Both the position numbers and the translations under genes were made by a program. A stretch of DNA of 36,010 nucleotides, from the NCBI GenBank assembly GCA_963596015.1, contig CAVBJS010000026.1, positions 1 through 36,010 on the forward strand. Reading direction: 5' to 3'. Positions 22,735 to 30,167 of this stretch are shown here, in pieces. The notes under the pieces are model-generated. The model was given only the letters and a program-made list of their open reading frames with translations. It was not told where the DNA came from and did no database searches. The stretch is from CAG-791 sp963596015 (GTDB lineage Bacteria; Bacillota; Clostridia; Lachnospirales; Lachnospiraceae). The stretch's first letter is position 1; each line of letters opens with the position of its first letter.

Positions 22735-22777
22735 AGAAAAAGCGTCGTGATGAGTTTTTTATCACGGCGCTTTTTCT
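22735..22777 (+). terminator. Second hairpin terminator between tetR and oleate hydratase
   Basis: AGAAAAAGCGTCGTGAT (22735-22751) pairs with ATCACGGCGCTTTTTCT (22761-22777) with one G-T wobble. The A/T-rich foot can act as a terminator in either direction. Confidence 0.75.
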
Positions 22778-22782
22778 GATGA

Positions 22783-22810
22783 TTTACATTTGGAAAAGGA
22801 TGGATATAAT
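22783..22810 (+). promoter_or_regulatory. Promoter of oleate hydratase
   Basis: TTTACA (22783-22788), a 16-bp spacer and a perfect TATAAT (22805-22810). This implies a 5' UTR of about 100 nt that contains the hairpin at 22883-22902. Confidence 0.75.
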
Positions 22811-22882
22811 GAGGTCATAAGCAAAACAAAAGTTAAACAAGCAAAAGAACCGCAGGAAAAAAGCAGGAATAAGATAAAGAAC

Positions 22883-22902
22883 TGCCGCAATAAACAGCGG
22901 CA
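22883..22902 (+). repeat. Single hairpin IV unit before oleate hydratase
   Basis: TGCCGC (22883-22888) pairs with GCGGCA (22897-22902), followed by AAGAAAGGAG and ATG 22917. It resembles the last hairpin plus ribosome binding site of the composite elements, without the other three hairpins. Confidence 0.65.
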
Positions 22903-22916
22903 AAGAAAGGAGCATT

Positions 22917-24710
22917 ATGTACTATTCAGCAGGAACCTATGAATCATTTGCACATCCGGAGAAGCCGAAGGATGTAGATAAGAAATCCGCTTATATCATC
23001 GGCACCGGTCTGGCAGGCCTGACAGCCGCTTTTTATCTGGTCCGCGACGGCCGGATGAAGGGAGAGCACATTCACCTTCTGGAGAAGCTGGAGCTGGCCG
23101 GCGGCAGCTGCGACGGCTATAAGGATATCACCAAGGGCTTCTACATGAGAGGCGGCAGAGAAATGGATAACCACTTCGAGGTAATGTGGGACACCTTCCG
23201 CGACGTGCCTTCCATCGAGACACCCGGTGTATCTGTACTGGACGAGTATTACTGGCTGAATAAGCATGATCCTAACTACTCTCTCTGCCGTGCTACGGTA
23301 AACAGAGGTGAGGATGCTCACACCGACGGGCAGTTCAAGTTAGACAAGAAATCTGCTATGGCACTGTCCAAGCTGTTCTTGACCCCGGAGAAGGATCTGG
23401 AAGACAAGAAGATTTCCGATGTGCTGCCGGATTCCTTCTGGGATACTAATTTCTGGCTGTACTGGCAGACCATGTTCGCTTTCCAACGTTGGTCCAGCGC
23501 ACTGGAAATGAAGCGTTATCTGTGCCGTTATGTACATCATATCGACGGACTGCCGGATTTCAGTGCCCTGCGTTTCACCAAGTACAATCAGTATGAGAGC
23601 ATGATCCTTCCTCTGGTGAAGTATCTGGAGTCACACGGCGTGCGCATCGAGTACGGCATCGATGTAAAGAATGTCATCATCGAGACAGAAGGGGATAAGA
23701 AGACTGCAAAGCAGATCGTCTATGTAAAGGACGGCAAGGAGCAGACCATCGACCTGATCGAGGACGATCTGGTATTTATCACCAACGGCTGCTGCACAGA
23801 CACTTCCCGTTACGGCGATCAGGATCACGCACCGGATCTGACCGGCGTCAAGAACGGCAAGGGCGAGTCCTGGGATATGTGGAAGGCTATCGCAGCACAG
23901 GCAGAGAACGGCGAGTACGGCAATCCGGATGCATTCTGCAGCAATATCGGTGCTACCAACTGGATGAGTGCTACCGTAGAGACTTCCAATGAAGAGATCA
24001 TCCAGTATATCATGGATATCTGCAAGAGAGATCCTCGTTCCGGCAAGGTTACCACCGGTGGTATCGTAACCGTAAAGGACAGCACCAAGAACTGGTATCT
24101 GTCCTGGACCATCAATCGTCAGCCTCAGTTCAAGTCTCAGGACAAGAACGCGATTCTGGTATGGGTATATGCCCTGAATACCAAGAAAAAGGGTAATTAC
24201 GTAGACAAGTACATGCGTGAGTGCACCGGCGAAGAGGTTTGCCGTGAGTGGCTGTATCACATCGGTGTTCCCACAGACAGGATCGATACCCTGGCACATG
24301 AGGCCTGCAACACCACCACCTGCTTCATGCCTTATATCAATGCGTTCTTCCAGCCCAGAAAAGAATCCGACCGCCCGAAGGTAGTGCCGGATGGATCTGT
24401 GAACTTCGCATTCCTGGGTCAGTTCGCTGAGACCCCCAGAGATACCATTTTCACCACCGAGTATTCCATGCGTACCGGCATGGAGGCCGTTTACACCCTG
24501 CTGGATATCGACCGCGGTGTGCCGGAGGTCTGGGGCAGCAAGTACGATGTGCGTGAGATCCTTCGCGCCTGCTACTATGCTATCGACAAGAAGCCGCTGA
24601 GCAAGGCAAAGCTCTCTCTGCCTGAGAAGGAAATGGTGCGTATTCTCACCAGAAAGGTAAAGGGAACAGACCTGGAGATCCTGCTGAAGGAAAGTGGCCT
24701 GATCGAGTAG
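22917..24710 (+). CDS. ohyA: Oleate hydratase (myosin-cross-reactive antigen family)
   Basis: A 597-residue FAD-dependent fatty acid hydratase that adds water to the cis-9 double bond of oleate or linoleate, giving 10-hydroxy acids and detoxifying host or diet fatty acids. FAD-binding YIIGTGLAGLTAAFYLVRDG is at residues 27-46. The family signature RGGREMDNHFEVMWD (about 77-91) contains the catalytic Glu region. NFWLYWQTMFAFQRWSSALEMKRY and FLGQFAETPRDTIFTTEYSMRTGMEA are other conserved blocks. Length matches the family. GAAAGGAG is well placed. It has its own promoter and follows a TetR gene. The codon choice (many C-ending codons) suggests high expression. Confidence 0.96.
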   Translation: MYYSAGTYESFAHPEKPKDVDKKSAYIIGTGLAGLTAAFYLVRDGRMKGEHIHLLEKLELAGGSCDGYKDITKGFYMRGGREMDNHFEVMWDTFRDVPSIETPGVSVLDEYYWLNKHDPNYSLCRATVNRGEDAHTDGQFKLDKKSAMALSKLFLTPEKDLEDKKISDVLPDSFWDTNFWLYWQTMFAFQRWSSALEMKRYLCRYVHHIDGLPDFSALRFTKYNQYESMILPLVKYLESHGVRIEYGIDVKNVIIETEGDKKTAKQIVYVKDGKEQTIDLIEDDLVFITNGCCTDTSRYGDQDHAPDLTGVKNGKGESWDMWKAIAAQAENGEYGNPDAFCSNIGATNWMSATVETSNEEIIQYIMDICKRDPRSGKVTTGGIVTVKDSTKNWYLSWTINRQPQFKSQDKNAILVWVYALNTKKKGNYVDKYMRECTGEEVCREWLYHIGVPTDRIDTLAHEACNTTTCFMPYINAFFQPRKESDRPKVVPDGSVNFAFLGQFAETPRDTIFTTEYSMRTGMEAVYTLLDIDRGVPEVWGSKYDVREILRACYYAIDKKPLSKAKLSLPEKEMVRILTRKVKGTDLEILLKESGLIE

Positions 24711-24781
24711 GAGATCCATCATAAACGATCGGCAGCGGCATCGTTGCCATCCATACAGGAATGATCCCTCATAAAGTAATG

Positions 24782-24821
24782 CGCCCCGGAAGGCTTAAGA
24801 AATGCTTTCCGGGGCGTTTTT
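24782..24821 (+). terminator. Terminator of oleate hydratase
   Basis: CGCCCCGGAA pairs with TTTCCGGGGCG (to 24816), followed by five T residues. Confidence 0.92.
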
Positions 24822-24916
24822 GTGATATAGTAGAGAAGGCGGGGATCAGGATAGGCACGGCGCATATACAGAAACAGAAATAAAGCGATCGCAGCATCGT
24901 TTACGCAAGGAGTGGC

Positions 24917-26692
24917 ATGGGAAGACTACGCGCACATCTGAATTATTACATCTCCGGACTGCCGATCATGATCAAGGTGGTACTGGCGTCCTGGATCGCC
25001 AAGCTGCTCTGTGTCCGCATAGTGCGGACCGTGGCTACCTGGCTGATGCACAGCACAGGCAGACTGGCCATTACCACCGCCAATTTCAAGTTCCTGTTCG
25101 TCACCTGGCAGGGTTGGGCTTTGCTGGCACTGATATTAGCGTTTTTGACCCTTTTCGTGATCATAGATGTGAATACCAAGATCGTTGCCACCGGTTACGC
25201 TGCCAGACAAAAACAGGTCACGGTAAAGCAGGTATGGAAGGAAACCTTTCGCAGATCCAGACCTCTCTTTTCCCTGCAGGGCGTTTTCGTCATTCTGGCG
25301 TTGGTCATTTTGGTGCCGTTAGTCGGTTTTGGGATCAATACGAGTCTGACCAGTAACTTCCAGATTCCCTATTTCATCATGGAAGTGATAGACAGTACGC
25401 CCCGTTACTATGTTCTCTACATCGTGGGCATATGCGGGCTGCTGTATCTGTTCTTCCGACATTTTTTCACCCTGCACTTTATCCTGCTGGATGGAAAAGA
25501 TGTAAAGGAGGCCCACCGTCTTTCCTCTCTGGTGATGCATACCCACGCAAGGCGCTTTATTCCCTATTATCTGGTATATTGCGGAGGATTGAGCATCGGC
25601 CTCGGTCTGCTGCCCTGGATAGGGAGAGTGTTTCTGGAAAATGTCTGCAGCTTTTCTCTGGAGACGGAGGGGCAGATCTACCTGGCCACGGTGGCAGGTC
25701 TGCTGGCGGTAGGACTCATGTTTGCATCCAAAAAGATGTACATGGCCCTGCAGATGATGGAAATGACCCGGTTTTACTACATGTATACGGAGCAGGACCT
25801 GATCACCCCTCAGACCCAAAGAGGGTGGAAATGGATCGCCGTGATCGGGATCACAGCGCTGCTGGGCGCGTTTGCCGGCGGCTTCATACCGGTTGTCTTT
25901 CCGGAGCTGGTCTTTTATGAAAGCGAGACACAGGTGATAGCCCATCGGGCAGGCGGTGATCTGGCAGCGGAAAATACCTTAGAAGGCCTGCATAAAGCCC
26001 TGGAGGAAGGTGCTTACGGCGGAGAGATCGACGTCCAGCGCACAAAGGACGGTGTCTATGTCATTAACCATGACAATACCTTCCAGCGGCTGTGTGGGGT
26101 GAAAAAGACCGCCCAGGACATGACCTATGACGAGATCAGGGCGCTTTCCGTAAAGGATACTTTTCAGGAAGACGGTGCATCCCAACCGGTGGCAACACTG
26201 GAAGAGATGCTGGACGCCATAGAGGGAGATCACCTTCTCTTTGTGGAATTAAAGGGAAAAACCGCTGACCGGCAGATGGCGGACGATGTGGCGGCCATGG
26301 TCAGAGAGAAGGGCAAGCAGGACAACGTGGTCATTATTTCCCTGAAATACAACCTGATCAGCTACCTGCACGAGAATTATCAGGATCTGCAGACGGGACT
26401 TTTGTACTTTGCCGCCTATGGGGATGACGCGCAGTTGGAGTGCGATTATCTTCTGATGGAGGAGCGGGTGGCTACCAGAGATAAGCTGTGGCAGATCCAT
26501 CTCTCCGGCAAAAAGGCAGTGGTCTGGACGGTAGATGAGGAAAGCTCCATAAAGCACTTCCTGCAAGGCGAAGCGGATGCCATCATCACCAACGAGGTAG
26601 AGGAGGCTATGGCGGTCAAACAGCAGCTGGACAGTGAGAGCATGCCGGAGCAGCTCAGGGATTATTTTCTGGATGTGCTGACAGAGAGATAG
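24917..26692 (+). CDS. Membrane-anchored glycerophosphodiester phosphodiesterase
   Basis: A 591-residue fusion. The N-terminal half (about residues 1-335) holds the GPDPase_memb domain, with helices around 60-85, 120-140, 165-190, 215-240, 255-272 and 306-330. The C-terminal half is a GDPD/GlpQ TIM-barrel, predicted extracellular. Catalytic and metal residues are seen in IAHRAGGDLAAENT (341-354; H343, R344, E352), GEIDVQRTKDG (Glu and Asp) and VINHD. LFVELKGK supplies a further Glu. It cleaves glycerophosphodiesters to glycerol-3-phosphate and an alcohol, and may act on lipids or teichoic acid in the envelope. AAGGAG precedes the ATG. It follows the oleate hydratase terminator, so it has separate expression. 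Confidence 0.93.
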   Translation: MGRLRAHLNYYISGLPIMIKVVLASWIAKLLCVRIVRTVATWLMHSTGRLAITTANFKFLFVTWQGWALLALILAFLTLFVIIDVNTKIVATGYAARQKQVTVKQVWKETFRRSRPLFSLQGVFVILALVILVPLVGFGINTSLTSNFQIPYFIMEVIDSTPRYYVLYIVGICGLLYLFFRHFFTLHFILLDGKDVKEAHRLSSLVMHTHARRFIPYYLVYCGGLSIGLGLLPWIGRVFLENVCSFSLETEGQIYLATVAGLLAVGLMFASKKMYMALQMMEMTRFYYMYTEQDLITPQTQRGWKWIAVIGITALLGAFAGGFIPVVFPELVFYESETQVIAHRAGGDLAAENTLEGLHKALEEGAYGGEIDVQRTKDGVYVINHDNTFQRLCGVKKTAQDMTYDEIRALSVKDTFQEDGASQPVATLEEMLDAIEGDHLLFVELKGKTADRQMADDVAAMVREKGKQDNVVIISLKYNLISYLHENYQDLQTGLLYFAAYGDDAQLECDYLLMEERVATRDKLWQIHLSGKKAVVWTVDEESSIKHFLQGEADAIITNEVEEAMAVKQQLDSESMPEQLRDYFLDVLTER

Positions 26693-26732
26693 TATATATT
26701 TGAGGCAGCATATAGGTAAGGAAGGGAGCAAT

Positions 26733-26870
26733 TTAAAGGAAATGCTTTATAGCATTTTCTTTAACGAGATAAGTGATGTAAACGTCATCAATGGGGAATA
26801 CATAAGAGGATTCGCCTGCGGGAGATTCTCTGCATATGTCACAGACAAGTTGGGGCAGGAAAGGAAAAAC
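26733..26870 (+). repeat. Composite four-hairpin element before the carboxylesterase gene
   Basis: AAGGGAG precedes hairpin I (TTTAAAGGAAATGCT with AGCATTTTCTTTAA). Hairpin II is GATGTAAACGTCATC. Hairpin III starts AGAGGATTCGCC at 26805 with a partly decayed stem, and hairpin IV is weak. GGAAAGGAAAAAC and ATG 26871 follow. The distance from hairpin III to the start codon is again 66 nt, and the frame is open in phase with the gene from 26700. Confidence 0.75.
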
Positions 26871-28442
26871 ATGGCAAGACAATTCAGACGAGACAAAGAA
26901 ACCGCTGTTGTAGAAACCACCCATGGCACCGTGCATGGCTTTGAACTGGATGGGATCAAGATTTTTAAGGGGATTCCCTATGCGAAGGCAAAGCGCTTTC
27001 ACAGACCGGAGCGCTATGACTGGGAAGGGACTTTTAAGGCCACGAATTATGGTTTTGTGTGTCCTTTGCTGACAGTGGATCACCCCACAGAAGAACTGCT
27101 GGTGCCCCATCGTTACTGGCCCCAGGATGAGGATTGTCTGAATCTGAATATCTGGACACCGGGCATAAATGACGATGTAAAAAGACCTGTGGTGGTATGG
27201 TTTCACGGCGGCGGTTATACCGCAGGTTCTTCTATCGAGCAAGTGGCTTACGAGGGCGAGAACATGGCCAGACAGGGGGATGTAGTGGTGGTGAGCGTCA
27301 ATCACCGTCTGAACATCCTGGGCTATTTTGATCTTTCTGATTTCGGAAAGGAATATGAAAATTCCGGCAATGCCGGCACAGATGACCTGATCGCAGCGCT
27401 GCACTGGATCCATGACAATGCGGAAAAATTCGGCGGGGATCCGGATAATGTGACGATCTTCGGCCAGTCCGGCGGTGGCGGTAAGGTTACTTGTCTGCTG
27501 CAGTCTCCGGCAGCGGACGGGCTGTATCACAGGGCTTATATCATGAGCGGTGTGTGCTATGGACATAAGAAGGCCGGCTTGAGCCTGCCGGATGCCGTGG
27601 GCAGCGGCAAAAAGTGCGCAGAAGCCGTTATGAAGGAGCTGGGAGTAGAGAGTGTAGAGGAATTGGAGAAGGTTCCCTACGGACAGCTGGCAGAGGCTTA
27701 TCTGAAAGTAGCGCCCGGCCTGATGGCGGAAGGAGAGAATGTGGGCTGTGCCCCTCATCCCAATGCTTTTTATGTGGGCGATCCGCTGGATGCAGGCTTC
27801 CGAAAGGAGACGATCCATATCCCGGTAATGATCGGCACCGTCTATGGGGAGTTCAACTTTGATGAACCGTCTTATGACAAGAGGCAGATGACGAAGGAAG
27901 AGCAGATCTCTTACCTGGAAGACTATATGGGAAAGGCAGCAGCAGAAAAGCTGATCCCGCTGTTTGAAAAGGCGTATCCGGAGCGGGCTGTGATCGATCT
28001 GAGCAGACTGGATTTCATTTTCAGACCCAATGTCATGGAATATGTGGAGTTGAGGTCCAGACAAGGTGGCAGCGTCTATTCCTATATTTTCAACCATGAC
28101 ATGGCTGTCAACGGCATCATGGAGCCCTGGCACTGCTCGGATATTCCCTACGTTTTCCATAATACAGAGATGGCTCTCTATACCCAGGAAGGGGATCTTG
28201 TGACGGAAAAGCTGGAGGAGAGGATCTTTGCAGCATTCATGACCTTTGCCAGAACAGGTAATCCCGGCAATGCCGCTATCCCTGCATGGCCGGCATGCAC
28301 TGCGGACTGCGAATATACCATGGTCATTAATAACCAATGGGATGTGCGGGAGAATTTTGACCATGAATTGCAGGAAACAGGTCATGATGACCTTTATACC
28401 GCTTTCTACAAGCACACAGACCTGGGAAATGCACAGCACTAA
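26871..28442 (+). CDS. Type B carboxylesterase/lipase family protein
   Basis: A 523-residue alpha/beta-hydrolase of the COesterase family. VVVWFHGGGYTAGS (107-120) is the oxyanion hole. EDCLNLNIW is the conserved Cys-Leu segment. The nucleophile elbow is FGQSGGGGK with Ser200, where the family norm is GESAG, so Gln and Gly are atypical. GTVYGEFNF supplies the acidic residue region and MEPWHCSDIPYVF the catalytic His. No signal peptide, so probably cytoplasmic. Start 26871 is set by AGGAAAGGAAAAAC; the longer frame from 26700 runs through repeat hairpins. The substrate could be an ester of diet or host origin; it is not predictable. Confidence 0.92.
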   Translation: MARQFRRDKETAVVETTHGTVHGFELDGIKIFKGIPYAKAKRFHRPERYDWEGTFKATNYGFVCPLLTVDHPTEELLVPHRYWPQDEDCLNLNIWTPGINDDVKRPVVVWFHGGGYTAGSSIEQVAYEGENMARQGDVVVVSVNHRLNILGYFDLSDFGKEYENSGNAGTDDLIAALHWIHDNAEKFGGDPDNVTIFGQSGGGGKVTCLLQSPAADGLYHRAYIMSGVCYGHKKAGLSLPDAVGSGKKCAEAVMKELGVESVEELEKVPYGQLAEAYLKVAPGLMAEGENVGCAPHPNAFYVGDPLDAGFRKETIHIPVMIGTVYGEFNFDEPSYDKRQMTKEEQISYLEDYMGKAAAEKLIPLFEKAYPERAVIDLSRLDFIFRPNVMEYVELRSRQGGSVYSYIFNHDMAVNGIMEPWHCSDIPYVFHNTEMALYTQEGDLVTEKLEERIFAAFMTFARTGNPGNAAIPAWPACTADCEYTMVINNQWDVRENFDHELQETGHDDLYTAFYKHTDLGNAQH

Positions 28443-28475
28443 GGGATAACAGATACCGGGGAGGAACAGACAAAA

Positions 28476-28961
28476 ATGCTGAACAAACTGACTTTGGAAA
28501 CCGTATCCTTTTTTGAGGCAGATCCCAGAAGGATTCAGCACTTCATCAAGGTACATGCCTTCGCCGGGCTCATCGGCCGGGAGGAAGGCCTCGGGGCAGA
28601 GGAGTTGCTGACATTGGAGGCTGCTGCCATCGTCCACGATGTGGGCATCAAGCCGGCAGAGGAAAAGTACGGAGACTGCAATGGCAAGCTGCAGGAGCAG
28701 GAAGGTCCTGCTGTGGCAAAAGAATTGCTGGAGAAGGTGGGGGCAGAGCCGGCATTGATCACAAGGGTCTGCTATCTGGTGGGACATCATCACACTTATA
28801 CCGATATAGACGGGGCCGATTATCAGATCCTGGTAGAGGCAGACTTTCTGGTGAATTTCTTTGAGGACGGACTGGATCGGGAGCATATCCGTCCGGCCTA
28901 TGAGAAGATCTTCCGGACAAAGACCGGCAGGAAGCTGTGTGAGACAATGTTTGGGTTGTAA
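28476..28961 (+). CDS. HD domain-containing protein
   Basis: A 161-residue metal-dependent phosphohydrolase-like protein. The HD-domain ligands are visible: His27 (KVHAFA), His54-Asp55 (IVHDVG), the His104-106 run (VGHHHTY) and Asp123 (VEADFLV). Such small single-domain HD proteins are often annotated as phosphohydrolases, but the substrate is unknown. GGGGAGG lies just upstream. The gene is 33 nt after the carboxylesterase, so probably co-transcribed. No regulatory or RelA-type domain is attached. Confidence 0.88.
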   Translation: MLNKLTLETVSFFEADPRRIQHFIKVHAFAGLIGREEGLGAEELLTLEAAAIVHDVGIKPAEEKYGDCNGKLQEQEGPAVAKELLEKVGAEPALITRVCYLVGHHHTYTDIDGADYQILVEADFLVNFFEDGLDREHIRPAYEKIFRTKTGRKLCETMFGL

Positions 28962-28968
28962 GTAGGTG

Positions 28969-29139
28969 TTGCTGCAGACAAGCTGCAGCAAAAGGAGGTC
29001 AGTTTACAAGAAATGCCCGATGGCATTTCTTGTAAACAACATCGATGACGTAAACGTCATCGATGCGGATCACATCAGAGAATTCGCCTGCGCGAATTCT
29101 CCTCGTGTTGCCGCAATAATTGCGGCAAGAAAGGAGTAA
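28969..29139 (+). repeat. Orphan composite element (not adjacent to a start codon)
   Basis: A hairpin IV unit (28969-28991) and AAAGGAGGT are followed directly by a complete element. Hairpin I is a perfect 16-bp stem starting GTTTACAAGAAATGCC (29002-29037), and hairpin II a perfect 12-bp stem CATCGATGACGT (29040-29065). Hairpin III is a perfect 10-bp stem (29078-29101), and hairpin IV TTGCCGCAAT..ATTGCGGCAA (29108-29128). It then ends in GAAAGGAG with no start codon, running straight into the next element. Its hairpin III-to-GCA segment is 51 nt, against 53 nt in gene-abutting copies. Confidence 0.85.
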
Positions 29140-29280
29140 GTTAACAAGAAATGCCTGATGGCATTTCTTGCTAACTGCATCGATGACGTAAACGCCATCG
29201 ATGCGGATCACATCGGAGAATTCGCCTACGCGAATTCTCCTCGTGTTGCTGCAGACAAGCTGCAGCAAAAGGAGGTAAAC
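29140..29280 (+). repeat. Second tandem composite element, abutting the nitroreductase gene
   Basis: Hairpin I is GTTAACAAGAAATGCC with GGCATTTCTTGCTAAC (29140-29175, one mismatch). Hairpin II is CATCGATGACGT with ACGCCATCGATG. Hairpin III is GGAGAATTCGC with GCGAATTCTCC (29215-29240). Hairpin IV is TTGCTGCAG with CTGCAGCAA, then AAGGAGG and ATG 29281. Its 3' end is nearly identical to 28967-28999, as if the end of the element had been duplicated. Confidence 0.85.
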
Positions 29281-29799
29281 ATGAACGAGATCATTAAAAA
29301 CATGGAGACGAGAAGAAGCGTGCGTGCTTATAAGCCGGACATGGTAGAGGAAGAGAAGCTGGCGCAGATCCTGGAAGCAGGCACGTATGCAGCCAGCGGC
29401 ATGGGAAGACAGCCGGTAAAGCTGGTAGCCGTGACAGATAAGGCAACCAGAGACCAGCTCTCTAAGATGAATGCGGCTATTATGGGAAGCAATGCAGATC
29501 CGTTTTACGGGGCACCGGTAGTCATCGTAGTGCTGGCAGATAAGAGCGCAGCCACCTATCTCTATGACGGCAGCCTGGTCATGGGCAACCTGATGAATGC
29601 CGCTCACTCTCTGGGCGTATCCAGCTGCTGGATTCACCGGGCTAAGGAAGAGTTCGAGAGTGCGGAAGGCAAGGCACTGCTGGAAAAGTGGGGCATTCAG
29701 GGAGACTATGAGGGCATCGGCCATTGTGTTCTCGGTTATGCCCAGGGACCGGAGCCGGAAGCAAAGCCCAGAAAAGCAGACAGTATTGTCAGGATTTAG
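29281..29799 (+). CDS. Nitroreductase family protein
   Basis: A 172-residue FMN-dependent oxidoreductase of the nitroreductase superfamily. METRRSVRAYKPDMVEEEKLAQILEAGTYAASGMGRQPVKLVAV (from about residue 8) is the classic FMN-binding N-terminus. GAPVVIVVLADK and NLMNAAHSLGVSSCWI (about residues 101-116) are the dimer/flavin strands. The C-terminal CVLGYAQGPEPEAKPRKADSIV is usual for the group. Start 29281 has an ideal AAGGAGG; the in-frame extension from 29158 is made of repeat sequence. Physiological substrate unknown. It lies downstream of the HD gene but separated by 319 nt of repeats, so it may be expressed apart. Confidence 0.92.
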   Translation: MNEIIKNMETRRSVRAYKPDMVEEEKLAQILEAGTYAASGMGRQPVKLVAVTDKATRDQLSKMNAAIMGSNADPFYGAPVVIVVLADKSAATYLYDGSLVMGNLMNAAHSLGVSSCWIHRAKEEFESAEGKALLEKWGIQGDYEGIGHCVLGYAQGPEPEAKPRKADSIVRI

Positions 29800-29871
29800 T
29801 AGCGGGCGGCAGGTCCCGGCGGAGGTATCCGGATCTGGGGACGCCGAACAGATATAATCACAGTAGAGAGA

Positions 29872-29906
29872 TCACCCTACATTGCCGGATGGAAATGTAG
29901 GGTGAT
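29872..29906 (+). terminator. Hairpin after the nitroreductase gene
   Basis: ATCACCCTACATT pairs with AATGTAGGGTGAT around a short loop. It lacks a T-run, so it may be a weak or processing-type 3' end. A second palindrome, TTCGCCGCGGCGAA (29951-29964) followed by GTCTTTTT, may be the actual terminator. Confidence 0.55.
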
Positions 29907-29979
29907 GCTGACAATAGGGCTTTCCGTATTATGTGTAATACAGGAGAGGATTCGCCGCGGCGAAGTCTTTTTGGGGGCA

Positions 29980-30158
29980 CAGCAAACGGCAGCATAGTAC
30001 AGCAAACAGCAGCATAGTGCAGCCAACAGCAGCATAGTGTAGCCAAAAGCGGCATAGTGCAGCAAATGGCAGTATAGTGCAGCAAACGGCAGCATAGTAC
30101 AGCAAACAGCAGCATAGTGCAGCAAACAGTAGCATGGCACAGCAAATAGCAGCACAGG
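29980..30158 (+). repeat. 20-bp tandem repeat x9 abutting the GH125 start
   Basis: Nine head-to-tail units of consensus CAGCAAACAGCAGCATAGTG, each exactly 20 bp (first unit starts 29980, last ends 30158 or 30159), with one to five differences per unit. The last unit grades into AGGAAGG and the ATG at 30168. There are no spacers, so it is not CRISPR. Twenty bp is close to two helical turns. The remainder of the 29800-30167 gap holds only the hairpins described above. Confidence 0.92.
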
Positions 30159-30167
30159 AAGGTAGTA

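Noticed and set aside
23631..24722. Long minus-strand open frame opposite oleate hydratase
   Set aside because: Antisense shadow of a complete, conserved plus-strand gene with biased codon use.
26700..26870. N-terminal extension of the carboxylesterase, and similar ones for other genes (12494, 14858, 29158)
   Set aside because: They pass through repeat hairpins and a good ribosome binding site sits before the shorter start. They are kept only as a finding about frame conservation.
26733..28991. 752-codon open frame on the minus strand
   Set aside because: It is antisense to the well-supported carboxylesterase and HD genes; its amino acid pattern (many His, Leu, Ile, Cys) is that of a shadow frame.
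29980..30158. Possible CRISPR array
   Set aside because: Units are contiguous 20-bp repeats with no unique spacers and no cas genes nearby. The same applies to the 17-bp and 18-bp arrays.
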